Shown: positions 47,791 through 56,953, numbered from the stretch's first letter. The stretch: DNA of 64,000 nt from Arthrobacter echini (GCF_008107445.1 NZ_VSLD01000006.1:62001-126000); one strand, 5' to 3'. Program-made: numbers and translations. Notes: generated from the letters alone by a model not told the origin.

Positions 47791-48071
47791 TGCATCGAAC
47801 CGGCCTGGGCTGGTCCGGGAAGCGGTGGTCACCGGGGGGTGACAAGCTCCATTCAGGCGATGGGGTCGGTTGGCGTGTTCATGACGGTCCCGCATCCGAT
47901 GCCGATACTCTGGTGGTACTACCCGAGCCAGCGGGGTTGCTCAGGGCCGTGGACGGGTTTCTTCGCGGCCGTCGTCGGTGCTGTGTTTCTGACGATACGA
48001 GGCGAAGCGATGGAGCGCCGTCAGCCATCGAGTGCCTTTGTGATCGTCGTGTCTAGGTGAAGGTGTCGTGC

Positions 48072-48614
48072 ATGCCTGAAGAAAGTTCCCCACTGACGGG
48101 GGTCAGCTCGTTCGCCGACGACTATCGGATCGAGCTGATGGAACCACGTGCTGTCTCCGTATCCATGCGTCATCCACTCCACCTCGACCGTGAGGCCGCC
48201 CAGCGGATGCTGCAGGGCAGCTTCGACGTCGCGCACGGACTCCGATACGTGGTGGTGGTCGACATGGCCGGCCTACTGGGAATCTCGGCTGAGGCACGGC
48301 GAGTCATGTCCTCGGCCCGCAACATCCTGGCCGCAGCGATGTTCGGGGATTCCCCCATGGACAGAGTCCTGGCAGCCGCCTATGCACGGGCGCCGTACCC
48401 GTGTGAGTACTTCCCTGATCGTCAGCAGGCACTGGGGTGGCTACTGGGGCACGATCCCCACTGTGAGGACATCCATGAATTACATCGCGAGCGTCACTGT
48501 CGCCCTGTGTCCTCCGAGGAGTCCCGTCACCGGTTCGGGGTCGTCGAGGAGCATGCACGGACCCCTCACAGGGCGTCGGAGCGGCCGCCGGGTCCACGAC
48601 ACTCCGACCCGTAG
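48072..48614 (+). CDS. STAS/SpoIIAA-like protein of unknown role
   Basis: A 180-residue protein whose first 120 residues alternate strands and helices in the manner of STAS-like (DUF7793-type) domains: VSVSMRHPLHLDREAAQRML, YVVVVDMAGLLGISAEARRVM, then PYPCEYFPDRQQALGWLLGH. These are small cytosolic proteins, probably regulatory. The C-terminal 60 residues are Arg/His/Pro-rich and unlike a folded domain, possibly an extension from a lost stop codon. The ATG at 48072 follows GAAGGTG; a GTG at 48057 is possible. It converges with the GAF-protein gene. Confidence 0.6.
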   Translation: MPEESSPLTGVSSFADDYRIELMEPRAVSVSMRHPLHLDREAAQRMLQGSFDVAHGLRYVVVVDMAGLLGISAEARRVMSSARNILAAAMFGDSPMDRVLAAAYARAPYPCEYFPDRQQALGWLLGHDPHCEDIHELHRERHCRPVSSEESRHRFGVVEEHARTPHRASERPPGPRHSDP

Positions 48615-48676
48615 CCTCGGAGATGGGTGGGGCATTCGAACACCCAGATCTTCGAGGACATCCGCGGGTGCGGGAT

Positions 48677-49264
48677 CTATTCGACGACCGGTGGTGTGTT
48701 CAGTTCGAGTTCGGCCTGGGCAGCCAGGGAGCGGAGCACCCGCTGGTCCTCGGCGGTGAAGGCACGCGGCCGCTGGTCGATCACGCACAGCGTGCCGATG
48801 AGCCAGCCACCGGGTCCACGCAGTGGGCATCCGGCATAGAACCGTATGCGCGGATCTCCCGTGACGAGTGCGTTGGCACTGAAGCGCGGATCCTCGTGCG
48901 TGTCCTCGACGACGAGGAGATGCTCGTCCTGGATCGTCACGTTACACAGCGCATCACCACGGTCCACGCTCCGGGACAGAGGGCCGGTCACTGAGAACAG
49001 GATCTGCTGGTCGGCGGTGATCACGCCGATACTGGCCGAGCTCACCTCGAAGATCTCACGCGCATAGCGGACGATCCGGTCGAAGCGTTCCGCATCCTGT
49101 ACCTCCAGGATCCGCGATCGTGCGACGGAGAGCAGGCGCAACTTCTCCGCCTCCGACCGGGCGCCGCGGCCGCCGCCAGGCGGGAGCGCTGTACCGGGAT
49201 TGTCCCCGGCGACCGCATCATCGCCACGGCCAACCTCACTGGAGGGTGTCCTCGCTGATTTCAT
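48677..49264 (-). CDS. GAF-domain protein
   Basis: A 195-residue protein with a Gly/Ala-rich leader of about 40 residues and a single GAF domain (about 50-190): RILEVQDAERFDRIVRYAREIFEVSSASIGVITADQQILFSVTG, then a Cys in DALCNVTI and FYAGCPLRGPGGWLIGTLCVID. It resembles GAF sensors of the free-Met-sulfoxide-reductase/phytochrome superfamily. It lacks an output domain, so it may sense a ligand or light and pass the signal by protein contact, perhaps to the STAS-like neighbour. The exact start is uncertain (ATGs at 49264 and 49285, GTG at 49348). Confidence 0.78.
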   Translation of the reverse strand: MKSARTPSSEVGRGDDAVAGDNPGTALPPGGGRGARSEAEKLRLLSVARSRILEVQDAERFDRIVRYAREIFEVSSASIGVITADQQILFSVTGPLSRSVDRGDALCNVTIQDEHLLVVEDTHEDPRFSANALVTGDPRIRFYAGCPLRGPGGWLIGTLCVIDQRPRAFTAEDQRVLRSLAAQAELELNTPPVVE

Positions 49265-49422
49265 CGTCGTCTCAGGTCCTGGCATACGAGTGGTGGCGAG
49301 GGCGTCGGCTGTTCCCCCAATGGTCTTCGACGTTACGGCACCCACCACGACCGAGCCGGTAACCGGGGGTGTCGGCTATGTCACGACGGAGCACGGGAGC
49401 AGATCGGAGCACCCCGGCACGG

Positions 49423-51195
49423 TCAGACGCGCGCGGCAGAGGCGTCGGCTCCGGCGACGAAGTGCCGCACCAGGGCATCGAACTCCTCCTCCCGCTCGAT
49501 CTGCGGCATGTGCCCGCACTTCTCGAACAGGTGGAACTCGGCGTGCGGGAACGCGGCGCGCGCGTGCTCGAGATGCGACGCCGGGAGCACGCGGTCCTCG
49601 TCGCCCCAGATGACCAGGGTGGGCTTGCGCTGGGCTGCCACACGGCGCAGGAGCTCGGTCCGCCAGCGACGACGTACACCGCCGAAGGTCCCCAGGTGTC
49701 CGGCGACGGCGAGCATGACGTCGTCGTACACGGGGTTCCGGCCCACCTCCTGCGCGTGGTCGAGGCGCTCCTCGGTGACGAAGACCTTGTCGTAGAAGAG
49801 GGCCCTCTCGGTGCGGTAGGCGGCCTTCCGCGACTTGTCCCGCATGAGGAACCTGCCCACGGGGCGGACGGCGAGGAGGCGCAGGGCTATGGTGACCTCC
49901 CTGCCGAAGCCGGCACTGTTCGCGAGCACCAGGCTCCGGACGCGCTCGGGGGCCAGGGCGCTGATCTTCAGGGCGACCGCCCCACCGAGGGAATTGCCCA
50001 CCACGTGCAGCGGCCGGTGTTCCCCGAGGGTGTCGAGTACCGCGAGGACGAAGCGGGCCAGTGTCTCCATGGAGTATTTGCCCTCGGTGCGCTCCGAGAG
50101 TCCGAAGCCCGGCAGATCCACGCTGATGACGCGGTGGTCCGGTGCGAGGCGTTCGTAGAGACCCTCCCAGTCCTCGAGGCTGCGCCCGATCCCGTGCAGC
50201 AGGAGCACAGGCGTCCTCTCCGCGGCTCCCTCGTCCCGGTAGCGGACCCTCACGCCGTCCACGCGCAGGTAGCCGTCGCCCAGCACGCCGTCGGGGTCGA
50301 CCGCCGCACCAATGCCGGGTCCGGTGCTGCGGCCTGCCCCGGAGGCTCGGCGCACCGCACCCGGCAGGCGGGACAGACGCGCGACGCGGCGCTCGAGCAT
50401 GCCGAAGGACAGCGGAGCCACCCGGGCGACGACGTCGGGCAGCTTGGCGCTCAGGCCGATCAGCAGGCGCGGCGTACGGTTCCGCACGGCCTCCAGCATG
50501 AGCTGCGCCGCCCGATCGGCCGGGAAGGTCAGGAGCCGGTCGAAGTCGCCCCGGGCCTTCCTGCTGGCGGCCTCGTCGAGATCGCCGCCCAAGCGCGCGT
50601 TGCGGGCGATGTTCGTGCGGATACCGCCGGGATGCACGGAGGTGGTGCCGATACCGCGCGGCAGCAGCTCGTTGCGCAGCGCCTCGGTGAAGCCCCGCAA
50701 CGCGAACTTCGACGAGGAGTAGGCGGTCTGCCCGCGCGGGGCCACCAGGCCGAACAGGCTCGACACGTTCACCACGTGGCCGCCGGGGCGCATGAGGGGC
50801 AGCAGGTGGTGGGTGAGCAGCACCGGCGCACGGAAGTTCACGGCCATGACCCAGTCGAAGTCGTCCATGGTGATCTGGTCGAACGTCCCGGCCAGCGCCA
50901 CGCCGGCGTTGTTGATCAGCAGGTCCACGGTGTCGGTGGCGGCGAGGAGGTCGGCAGCCACCTGGTCGACGGCGTCGCGCCCGGCCAGATCGGCCACGAA
51001 CGTGGTGACGGACGTGTCCGGGTAGGCGGCGCGGATGGAGGAGGCGACGGCATCGAGATTCGCGGCGTCTCGGTCGACGAGCAGCAGCCTGCTCCCGCGC
51101 TCGGCCAGTCCGCGGGCGAGGTGCTCCCCCATGCCGCCCGCCGCGCCGGTGACGACGGCGGTGGCGCCCGCGAAGTGGAACGGTGCCGGCTTCAT
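49423..51195 (-). CDS. Bifunctional fusion: short-chain dehydrogenase + alpha/beta hydrolase
   Basis: A 590-residue single reading frame. Residues 1-275 are an SDR (TGAAGGMG cofactor loop, INNAG, then SSLFGLVAPRGQTAYSSSK with the catalytic Ser, Tyr and Lys). Residues about 300-590 are an alpha/beta hydrolase (LLLHGIGRS, nucleophile Ser in VGNSLGG, catalytic His in EKCGHMPQIE), joined by a Gly/Arg-rich linker. In mycobacteria the two activities lie in separate genes beside the MymA monooxygenase; here they are fused. It overlaps the monooxygenase gene by 4 bases. A joint role is inferred: reduction or oxidation of a carbonyl, and hydrolysis of the ester made by the monooxygenase. Confidence 0.88.
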   Translation of the reverse strand: MKPAPFHFAGATAVVTGAAGGMGEHLARGLAERGSRLLLVDRDAANLDAVASSIRAAYPDTSVTTFVADLAGRDAVDQVAADLLAATDTVDLLINNAGVALAGTFDQITMDDFDWVMAVNFRAPVLLTHHLLPLMRPGGHVVNVSSLFGLVAPRGQTAYSSSKFALRGFTEALRNELLPRGIGTTSVHPGGIRTNIARNARLGGDLDEAASRKARGDFDRLLTFPADRAAQLMLEAVRNRTPRLLIGLSAKLPDVVARVAPLSFGMLERRVARLSRLPGAVRRASGAGRSTGPGIGAAVDPDGVLGDGYLRVDGVRVRYRDEGAAERTPVLLLHGIGRSLEDWEGLYERLAPDHRVISVDLPGFGLSERTEGKYSMETLARFVLAVLDTLGEHRPLHVVGNSLGGAVALKISALAPERVRSLVLANSAGFGREVTIALRLLAVRPVGRFLMRDKSRKAAYRTERALFYDKVFVTEERLDHAQEVGRNPVYDDVMLAVAGHLGTFGGVRRRWRTELLRRVAAQRKPTLVIWGDEDRVLPASHLEHARAAFPHAEFHLFEKCGHMPQIEREEEFDALVRHFVAGADASAARV

Positions 51196-52703
51196 GCGTG
51201 GATCTCCTGGAGTTCGGGGGCGGGCGTACCGCTGGATGCCGGGCGGTCGAAGACCATGTTCTTGGCGAGATTGCCGCGCAGGGCGGTGGGGGCGTCGAGC
51301 AGGTAGTTCTGGCGCATGGTCCATGGCTGCCTGTCGCCCTGCTTGGGGAACGCCGAGACGGCGCGCTGCACGTAGCCGGAGGTCAGGTCGAGGATGGGGC
51401 GGGGCGTCATCCCGCCGTCCGTGGACGGCGCGCCGTAGCGATGCCCGTGGCGGTCCATGTAGGTGATGAGGCGGCAGACGTAGCGTGAGCTGAGATCCGC
51501 CCGGAGCGTCCAGGAGGCGTTGGTGTAGCCGACGCAGAGCGCCAGATTCGGCACGCCGCTGACCATCAGTCCCCGGTACACCCAGGAGTCGCCGAGGTTC
51601 ACGGGCTCGCCGTCCACGCTGAAGGTGGCCCCTCCCAGGGGCAGCATGGACAGTCCGGTGGCGGTGACCACCACGTCGGCCTCCAGCTCCTGCCCCGAGG
51701 CGAGGCGGATGCCGTGCGGCGTGAAGGTGTCGATGGTGTCCGTGACCACGGACGCCGTCCCGGCCTTGAGGGCCTTGAACAGATCGGCGCTCGGAGCCAC
51801 GCAGAGCCGCTGGTCCCACGGGTTGTAGGCGGGGGTGAAGTGCTCGGCCACGAGCTTCTCGTCCCCGACGATCCGCTCCGTCTGGGTGCGGATGATCTTC
51901 TTCGCGAGCTCCGGTCGGCGACGGCACAGCTGGTAGAAGGCCTGGGTGAACAGCACATTCTTGGTGCGGGCCACATGGTGCGCGAGACCGGCGGGCAGAT
52001 AGCGCCGTGCCGCGTCGGAGAACGTATCGCGGCTCGGCACGGCCGTGACGTAGGTGGGGGAGCGCTGCAGCATGGTCACGTGCGCGGCTTCCTCGGCCAT
52101 CGAGGGCAGCAGCGTGATGGCGGTGGCTCCACTGCCGATCACGACGACGCGCTTGTCCCGGTAGTCGAGGTCCTCGGGCCAGAACTGCGGGCGGACGATC
52201 TGCCCCTGGAAGGACTCCAGGCCTTCGAAGGTGGGCTCGTAGCCGTGGTCGTAGTTGTAGTAGCCGCTGCAGATGTACAGGAATCCGCAGGTTACCGTGC
52301 GGCGCTCGGTGGCGCCGTCGTCGTCGCGCACGTCGAGCTCGAGTGTCCAGCGGGCGTCCTCCGAGGACCACGCGGCGCTGACGAGCTTGGTGCGGAACCG
52401 GATGTTCTCCCTGATCCGCTCGTCCTCCGCGGTGGCGCGGACGTAGGAGAGGATCGAGGAGCCGTCGGCAATGGCCTTCGCCTCGGTCCACGGACGGAAC
52501 GGGTAGCCGAGGGTGAACATGTCGCTGTCGGAGCGGACCCCGGGGTAGCGGAAGAGGTCCCAGGTGCCGCCCACGGTGTCGCGGGCCTCGAGCACGGCGA
52601 AGCTCTTGCCCGCGAGCATGGTCGAGACGCGATAGGCCGCGCCGATGCCGGAGAGTCCGGCGCCCACGATCACGACGTCGAGGTGTTCGGTCAGTATGTC
52701 CAT
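51192..52703 (-). CDS. Flavin-containing/Baeyer-Villiger-type monooxygenase (EthA/MymA-like)
   Basis: A 503-residue two-dinucleotide flavoprotein: FAD motif VIVGAGLSGIGAA (12-24), NADPH motif VVIGSGATA (187-195). Between them is the Baeyer-Villiger fingerprint F165-x-G167-x3-R171-x3-W175-P176, in which the usual His is Arg. EthA and MymA of mycobacteria are close relatives in layout. Such enzymes insert oxygen beside a ketone to give an ester. It is the first gene of a two-gene operon with the SDR-hydrolase fusion, and divergent from an AraC regulator. The ATG at 52703 has an AATACT box six bases upstream and no ribosome site. Confidence 0.88.
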   Translation of the reverse strand: MDILTEHLDVVIVGAGLSGIGAAYRVSTMLAGKSFAVLEARDTVGGTWDLFRYPGVRSDSDMFTLGYPFRPWTEAKAIADGSSILSYVRATAEDERIRENIRFRTKLVSAAWSSEDARWTLELDVRDDDGATERRTVTCGFLYICSGYYNYDHGYEPTFEGLESFQGQIVRPQFWPEDLDYRDKRVVVIGSGATAITLLPSMAEEAAHVTMLQRSPTYVTAVPSRDTFSDAARRYLPAGLAHHVARTKNVLFTQAFYQLCRRRPELAKKIIRTQTERIVGDEKLVAEHFTPAYNPWDQRLCVAPSADLFKALKAGTASVVTDTIDTFTPHGIRLASGQELEADVVVTATGLSMLPLGGATFSVDGEPVNLGDSWVYRGLMVSGVPNLALCVGYTNASWTLRADLSSRYVCRLITYMDRHGHRYGAPSTDGGMTPRPILDLTSGYVQRAVSAFPKQGDRQPWTMRQNYLLDAPTALRGNLAKNMVFDRPASSGTPAPELQEIHA

Positions 52704-52773
52704 GGTTCCAGTATTCCGGCCTCGGGGACACGCGCGCTTGACTTCGCGCGACAGCTATTTACCCTTGGGTGAC

Positions 52774-53829
52774 ATGGGTTCCGTGATCCGCTCCGCCGGC
52801 ATGCGCGGCTTCAGGCAGGTGGTCGAGGAGTTCGGCGGGGACGCCGCTGCGCTCGCTGCGCTCCACCACGTACCGCTGGAGGCCATCGACGACGACGACG
52901 TCCTCGTCTCCGACGTCGCGATGGCGAAGCTCCTCGAGGGCGCCGCACGCACGCTGCCCTGCCCGGATCTGGGACTGCGCATCTCGGAGTACCAGGACAT
53001 CAGCATCCTCGGTCCGCTCGCGGTGGCGGTGCAGAACTCCCCGACGGTGGGAGCTGCCCTGGAGTGCGCCTCGCAGTTCCTCTTCCTCCACAGCCCGGCC
53101 CTGCGCTTCACCATCGTGCCGGACCCGGAGGGCCGGACCGGCGACGTGGGCCTGTGCTACGGATCCTCCGAGGGGGCGCCGCCCCGACAGGCGAGCGACG
53201 CCATCCTGGCCTTCGTCCATCGCATGCTCCGGTTCCTCGTGGACGGACCGTACGCGCTCCACTCGGTCCACCTGTCCCATCTGCCGAAGGCCCCCGCAAG
53301 CCGTTACACCGGATTCTTCGGCGCCGAGGTCCGCTTCGGGCAGGACGCCTCACTACTGCGGGTACCGCGGAGCCTGCTCGACCGGCCGCTGCAGGCGGTG
53401 GACGGTACGCTGCGGGAGATCGCGCTCGACTACCTGCGGCACCACTTCCCCGAGCCGGGTCGCGTGGTGGCGCCGACGGTCCGCATCTCGATCGAGCGGA
53501 TGCTGGGTACGTCCCCGCCCCGCATCGATGCAGCGGCCCGGCTCCTCGGCATGCACCCGCGGACCCTGCAGCGTCGACTCGCGGCCGAGGGAACCTCGTT
53601 CGAGGCGCTGCTCGACCACGCGCGCCGCGACGCCGCGCACCGCCTGTTGACCCGGACGGATCTGCCGCTGCAGCAGATCGCCGGCCTCGTCGGTCTGTCC
53701 GAGCAGTCAGCCCTGACCAGGTGCGTCCACCGCTGGTACGGCAGGACGCCGAGCAGTCTGCGGACAGGTGTCGCGTCCGTGGTCAGCGCACCCCGATCAC
53801 GCGGTTCCGCCCGGCGAGCACTCCCATGA
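52774..53829 (+). CDS. AraC-family regulator (VirS/OruR-like)
   Basis: A 351-residue regulator with an N-terminal arabinose-binding-like domain (GMRGFRQVVEEFGGDAAALAALHHVPLEAIDDDDVLV and PTVGAALECASQFLFLHSPALRF) and a C-terminal AraC helix-turn-helix (about 255-340: RIDAAARLLGMHPRTLQRRLAAEG, GLSEQSALTRCVHRWYGRTPSSLR). This full-length layout is that of VirS and OruR. It is divergent from the monooxygenase over 70 bases, as virS is from the mymA operon, so it is the probable activator. Its 3' end overlaps the convergent MFS gene by 47 bases. Confidence 0.9.
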   Translation: MGSVIRSAGMRGFRQVVEEFGGDAAALAALHHVPLEAIDDDDVLVSDVAMAKLLEGAARTLPCPDLGLRISEYQDISILGPLAVAVQNSPTVGAALECASQFLFLHSPALRFTIVPDPEGRTGDVGLCYGSSEGAPPRQASDAILAFVHRMLRFLVDGPYALHSVHLSHLPKAPASRYTGFFGAEVRFGQDASLLRVPRSLLDRPLQAVDGTLREIALDYLRHHFPEPGRVVAPTVRISIERMLGTSPPRIDAAARLLGMHPRTLQRRLAAEGTSFEALLDHARRDAAHRLLTRTDLPLQQIAGLVGLSEQSALTRCVHRWYGRTPSSLRTGVASVVSAPRSRGSARRALP

Positions 53830-54985
53830 CGGCGAGCACCACCATGATGCCTGCCGTGGCGACGAGGGGGAGTGTCCAGTCCCCGCTCAGATCGCGCAGG
53901 CCCCCGAAGAGCACGGGCCCCACGGCGGCGAGGCCGTAGCCGACGGACTGCGCCATCCCGGACAGGGAGCCCGCCTGGGTGTAGTTGACGCTCCGGAGGC
54001 TGAACAGCGACAGGGCGATCACGATGAGGAAGCCGGAGCTGATCGAGCCCAGCACCACCCACAGGAGGATCAGGCCCGGGGCGAAGGCCAGGCCGAGGAA
54101 GGTCGCGACGGCGAAGACGGAACTGACGAGGGAGATGAGCCGCTGGTCCGACCCCCGATGCAGGATCCCCCCGGCCACGAGACTGGCGAAGACGCTGATG
54201 AGCAGGAAGACGGACAGATGCACACCGGCCGTGGCGGCGGAGATGCCGCGGCTCTGTTCGATGGTGGGCAGCCAGGCCATCAGCACGTAGTAGGAGATGG
54301 ACTGCAGACCCATGAAGAGCGTGACCTGCCAGCCGAGGGCCGAGGCCCAGGGCGAGCGGTACGGGACCTCCGGCGCGGACGCCCCGCTGCTGTCCCCGGT
54401 ACGCCGGAGCAGCCACGGCAGGAGCACCGCCATCGCGATCAGGGCCACGCCCACCCAGATCCCGAGGGCCAGGCGCCACCCCGCCGGCGAGGTCTGGGCC
54501 ACGGGTACGACGACGGCGGCACCGATCGCGGCCATCGTGGCCTGCGCCGCGGTGTAGATCCCGGTGACCTGGCTGACCCGGAGGGGGAAGTCGCGCTTGA
54601 CGAGGGACGGCAGCAGCACGTTGAGGAAGGCGATCGCCACGCCGATCAGGGCGGTGCCCGACCAGATGACGCCGGCCAGGGGCAGGGAGCGGAGCACGAT
54701 GCCCACCGCGAGGATCAGCAGCGAGACCCACAGGGCGCGGTCCAGGCCCAGCCGGGCGGCGAAGACGGGCGCCACGGGCGAGAAGACGGCGAAAGCGATG
54801 AGCGGCAGGCCCGTGAAGAAGCCGGCCTCGGCGCTGGAGAGTCCCAGATCGTCGCTGATGTTCCCGAGCACCGGCCCCACGCTGATGAAGGACACCCGGA
54901 GATTGACGGCGATGAGCAGCACGCCGACGAAGGCCATACCGAGCCGTGCGGGGCCCGCGGGCGTCCTCCGGGTCACAAGGGACAT
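53783..54985 (-). CDS. MFS transporter, CynX/NimT-like
   Basis: A 400-residue protein with 12 membrane helices and the pattern AVNLRVSFISVGPVLGNISDDLGLSSAEAGFFTGLPLIAFAVFSP of the cyanate/nitroimidazole (CynX/NimT) MFS group. It exports or imports a small organic ion, probably unrelated to cyanate here since no cyanase is present. The ATG at 54985 has a GGAACGTGAG site. Convergent with the AraC gene with a 47-base coding overlap. Confidence 0.87.
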   Translation of the reverse strand: MSLVTRRTPAGPARLGMAFVGVLLIAVNLRVSFISVGPVLGNISDDLGLSSAEAGFFTGLPLIAFAVFSPVAPVFAARLGLDRALWVSLLILAVGIVLRSLPLAGVIWSGTALIGVAIAFLNVLLPSLVKRDFPLRVSQVTGIYTAAQATMAAIGAAVVVPVAQTSPAGWRLALGIWVGVALIAMAVLLPWLLRRTGDSSGASAPEVPYRSPWASALGWQVTLFMGLQSISYYVLMAWLPTIEQSRGISAATAGVHLSVFLLISVFASLVAGGILHRGSDQRLISLVSSVFAVATFLGLAFAPGLILLWVVLGSISSGFLIVIALSLFSLRSVNYTQAGSLSGMAQSVGYGLAAVGPVLFGGLRDLSGDWTLPLVATAGIMVVLAVMGVLAGRNRVIGVR

Positions 54986-55258
54986 CTCACGTTCCAATCC
55001 TTCAGCGAGAGGCGTGGGCAGCGGCGGCGTGGGCCGCTCCCTCGCGTGGCGCGGGACCCGAGCCTGTGGTCACCTTACCTGCGCGGCACTGCAGCGGCGA
55101 TCGGGGTGGTGAGGCACCCGGGACGGAGCGCGTCAAGGGTGGGGGTGAACGGGCTACCGCTCCGCGTGCGTTGAAGCACTCCGATTTCGGTGCTACATCT
55201 TGAGGCAGAGGTGCTCGCACAGCTGCGGCATCCCCCGTACTCCGACCAGAGGAACCCC

Positions 55259-55573
55259 ATGACCACGTACGACGACGAAAGCCGCACGCTCACCGAGTGG
55301 AGCCGCACCTTGGCCCAGGCCCTCCAGATCCTCGATCTGGAGCTCGACCATGCCCGGATCCTGGAGCTCACCCAGCGGTCGTCCCACTACATGTCCGCCG
55401 ATGCCGCGGCGATCAGCGCCTTCATGGTCGGGTACGCCGCCGGATCGGTGACCACAGAGGGGCGTGACGAGGCGAGTGCCGCCGTCGAGAAGGCCACGAG
55501 CACGGTGCTGGCCGTCATCGACAAGGACGAGCAGGCCCAGGAGAAGAAGGGCTGGACCGGCACGGCCCAGTAG
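55259..55573 (+). CDS. DUF6457 family protein
   Basis: A 104-residue helical protein with LTEWSRTLAQALQILDLELDHARILELTQRSSHYMSADAAAISAFMVGYAAG, matching DUF6457. Family members occur alone or fused behind MobA, the enzyme adding GMP to molybdopterin, so a role in molybdenum-cofactor maturation is suspected. An FdhF-type molybdoenzyme lies 1.4 kb downstream. A GAGGAA site precedes the ATG. Function unproven. Confidence 0.8.
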   Translation: MTTYDDESRTLTEWSRTLAQALQILDLELDHARILELTQRSSHYMSADAAAISAFMVGYAAGSVTTEGRDEASAAVEKATSTVLAVIDKDEQAQEKKGWTGTAQ

Positions 55574-55580
55574 AGCGGGC

Positions 55581-56885
55581 TCACGCGGCGAGAGGTACCC
55601 GTCGTCGGGCCGCGACCAGTCGCGTGAGCGTCCACCCCAGGACGACGGCGACCGGGACGGCCGCGACGAGGCCGAGCCCCGCGTAGCCGAACAGCACGAG
55701 GGCGGGTCCCGCGAGTGCGCCACCGGTGGCGCCCGCGAGATTCATGAGCAGGTCGGAGGACCCCTGGGCCGGTGCGCGTTCGGTGACCCCGACCGCACCG
55801 GCGAGCAGGGCCGACGCCGAGACGATGCACGCCGACCAGCCGAGCCCCAGCAGGATCAGGCTCACGGTCACCATGGCCTCGGACTCGGCGCCGCGCCAGG
55901 CCGTGAGGAGTGCTGCGAGGAGGAGCAGCTGGCCGCACAGGATCCCGCGAGTGGTCCCGGCGCGATCCGCGATCCACCCGAAGACCGGCGACAGCGCGTA
56001 CATGCCGGCGACATGCAGGCTGATGGTCAGACCGACCACCGAGAGGCCGGCGCCGTGATCGTGGAGGTGTACCGGGGTCATCGCCATGAGAGAGACCATC
56101 GCCGCGTGGGCGACGGCGATGCTCACCACGGCGTAGCGCGCCGCCGGGGTGTGCACGAGGATGGCGAGCCCGCGGCGCTTCGCCGGAGTGGACTCGACCC
56201 CGGGGCCGTCAACAGCGCGCTCGCCGACCCGGAGCCGGAGCGCGGCCAGCAGGGGGTCGGGCCGCAGCCCCAGCCGGTACAGCAGGGCAGCGCCCACCTG
56301 CGCCGCCGCGGAGAAGACGAAGCCGCCGCTGAGCGCGGGAATACCCAGGATCCCCGCCACGACCTCGCCGGGTTCGAAGAGATTCGGCCCGAGGACCGCC
56401 CCGATGGTGGTCGACCACACGACGACGGCGAGGCTGCGACCACGCGTCGCGTCGGACGCGAGATCCGTCGCGGCGAAACGGGCCTGCAGGCCCGTGGCCG
56501 AACCGACGCCCAGGAGGACCAGCGCAGCGAGCAGCAGCGGGAACAGGGACAGGGAGGCCGCCGTGATCGCCAGCAGCGCACCCGAGCCTGCCACCACCGC
56601 GCCTGTGGACAGGGAGACACTGCGTCCCCTGCGCTGGGCGAGTGTCGCGAGGGGAACCGCAGCGGCTGCGGCGCCGAGCGTGGCCATGGTGGCGGCCATT
56701 CCCGACCAGGCGCTCGAGCCCGAGAGCTCGGCCGCGAGGAGCGCCCCGAGGGACAGGGTGGCCCCGGCGCCGATCCCACCCAGGACCTGGGCGAGGACGA
56801 GCACCCGGATGACGTTGCGCTGCTGATCCCGCGGGTCAGCCGGCGGCCGGGTGGCTCGGCTGTCCGCTGCCTGGTCCTGCTCCAT
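55581..56885 (-). CDS. MFS transporter
   Basis: A 434-residue protein with 12 membrane helices. A polar N-terminus (MEQDQAADSRATRPPADPRDQ) precedes the first helix, and LATLAQRRGRSVSL after helix 2 is the MFS loop motif. No substrate signature. A GGAGGGTG ribosome site is present. It follows the molybdoenzyme gene on the same strand but is separated by a strong terminator, so it is probably an independent unit. It converges with the DUF6457 gene. Confidence 0.85.
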   Translation of the reverse strand: MEQDQAADSRATRPPADPRDQQRNVIRVLVLAQVLGGIGAGATLSLGALLAAELSGSSAWSGMAATMATLGAAAAAVPLATLAQRRGRSVSLSTGAVVAGSGALLAITAASLSLFPLLLAALVLLGVGSATGLQARFAATDLASDATRGRSLAVVVWSTTIGAVLGPNLFEPGEVVAGILGIPALSGGFVFSAAAQVGAALLYRLGLRPDPLLAALRLRVGERAVDGPGVESTPAKRRGLAILVHTPAARYAVVSIAVAHAAMVSLMAMTPVHLHDHGAGLSVVGLTISLHVAGMYALSPVFGWIADRAGTTRGILCGQLLLLAALLTAWRGAESEAMVTVSLILLGLGWSACIVSASALLAGAVGVTERAPAQGSSDLLMNLAGATGGALAGPALVLFGYAGLGLVAAVPVAVVLGWTLTRLVAARRRVPLAA

Positions 56886-56919
56886 GGGGCACCCTCCGCT
56901 GTGCGTGCTGACCACAGAA

Positions 56920-56953
56920 CTCTACCGGCGCATCCGAGGATGCGCCGGTAGAG
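56920..56953 (-). terminator. Perfect-stem terminator of the molybdoenzyme gene
   Basis: A perfect 16-base-pair stem (56920-56935 with 56938-56953) closed by a two-base loop GA lies 31 bases after the stop codon of the FdhF/YdeP gene. Confidence 0.88.

Noticed and set aside
47839-48060. 73-codon open frame between the hydrolase and STAS-like genes
   Set aside because: It is Trp/Pro-rich without motif or ribosome site and ends across the start of the STAS-like gene; probably promoter region.
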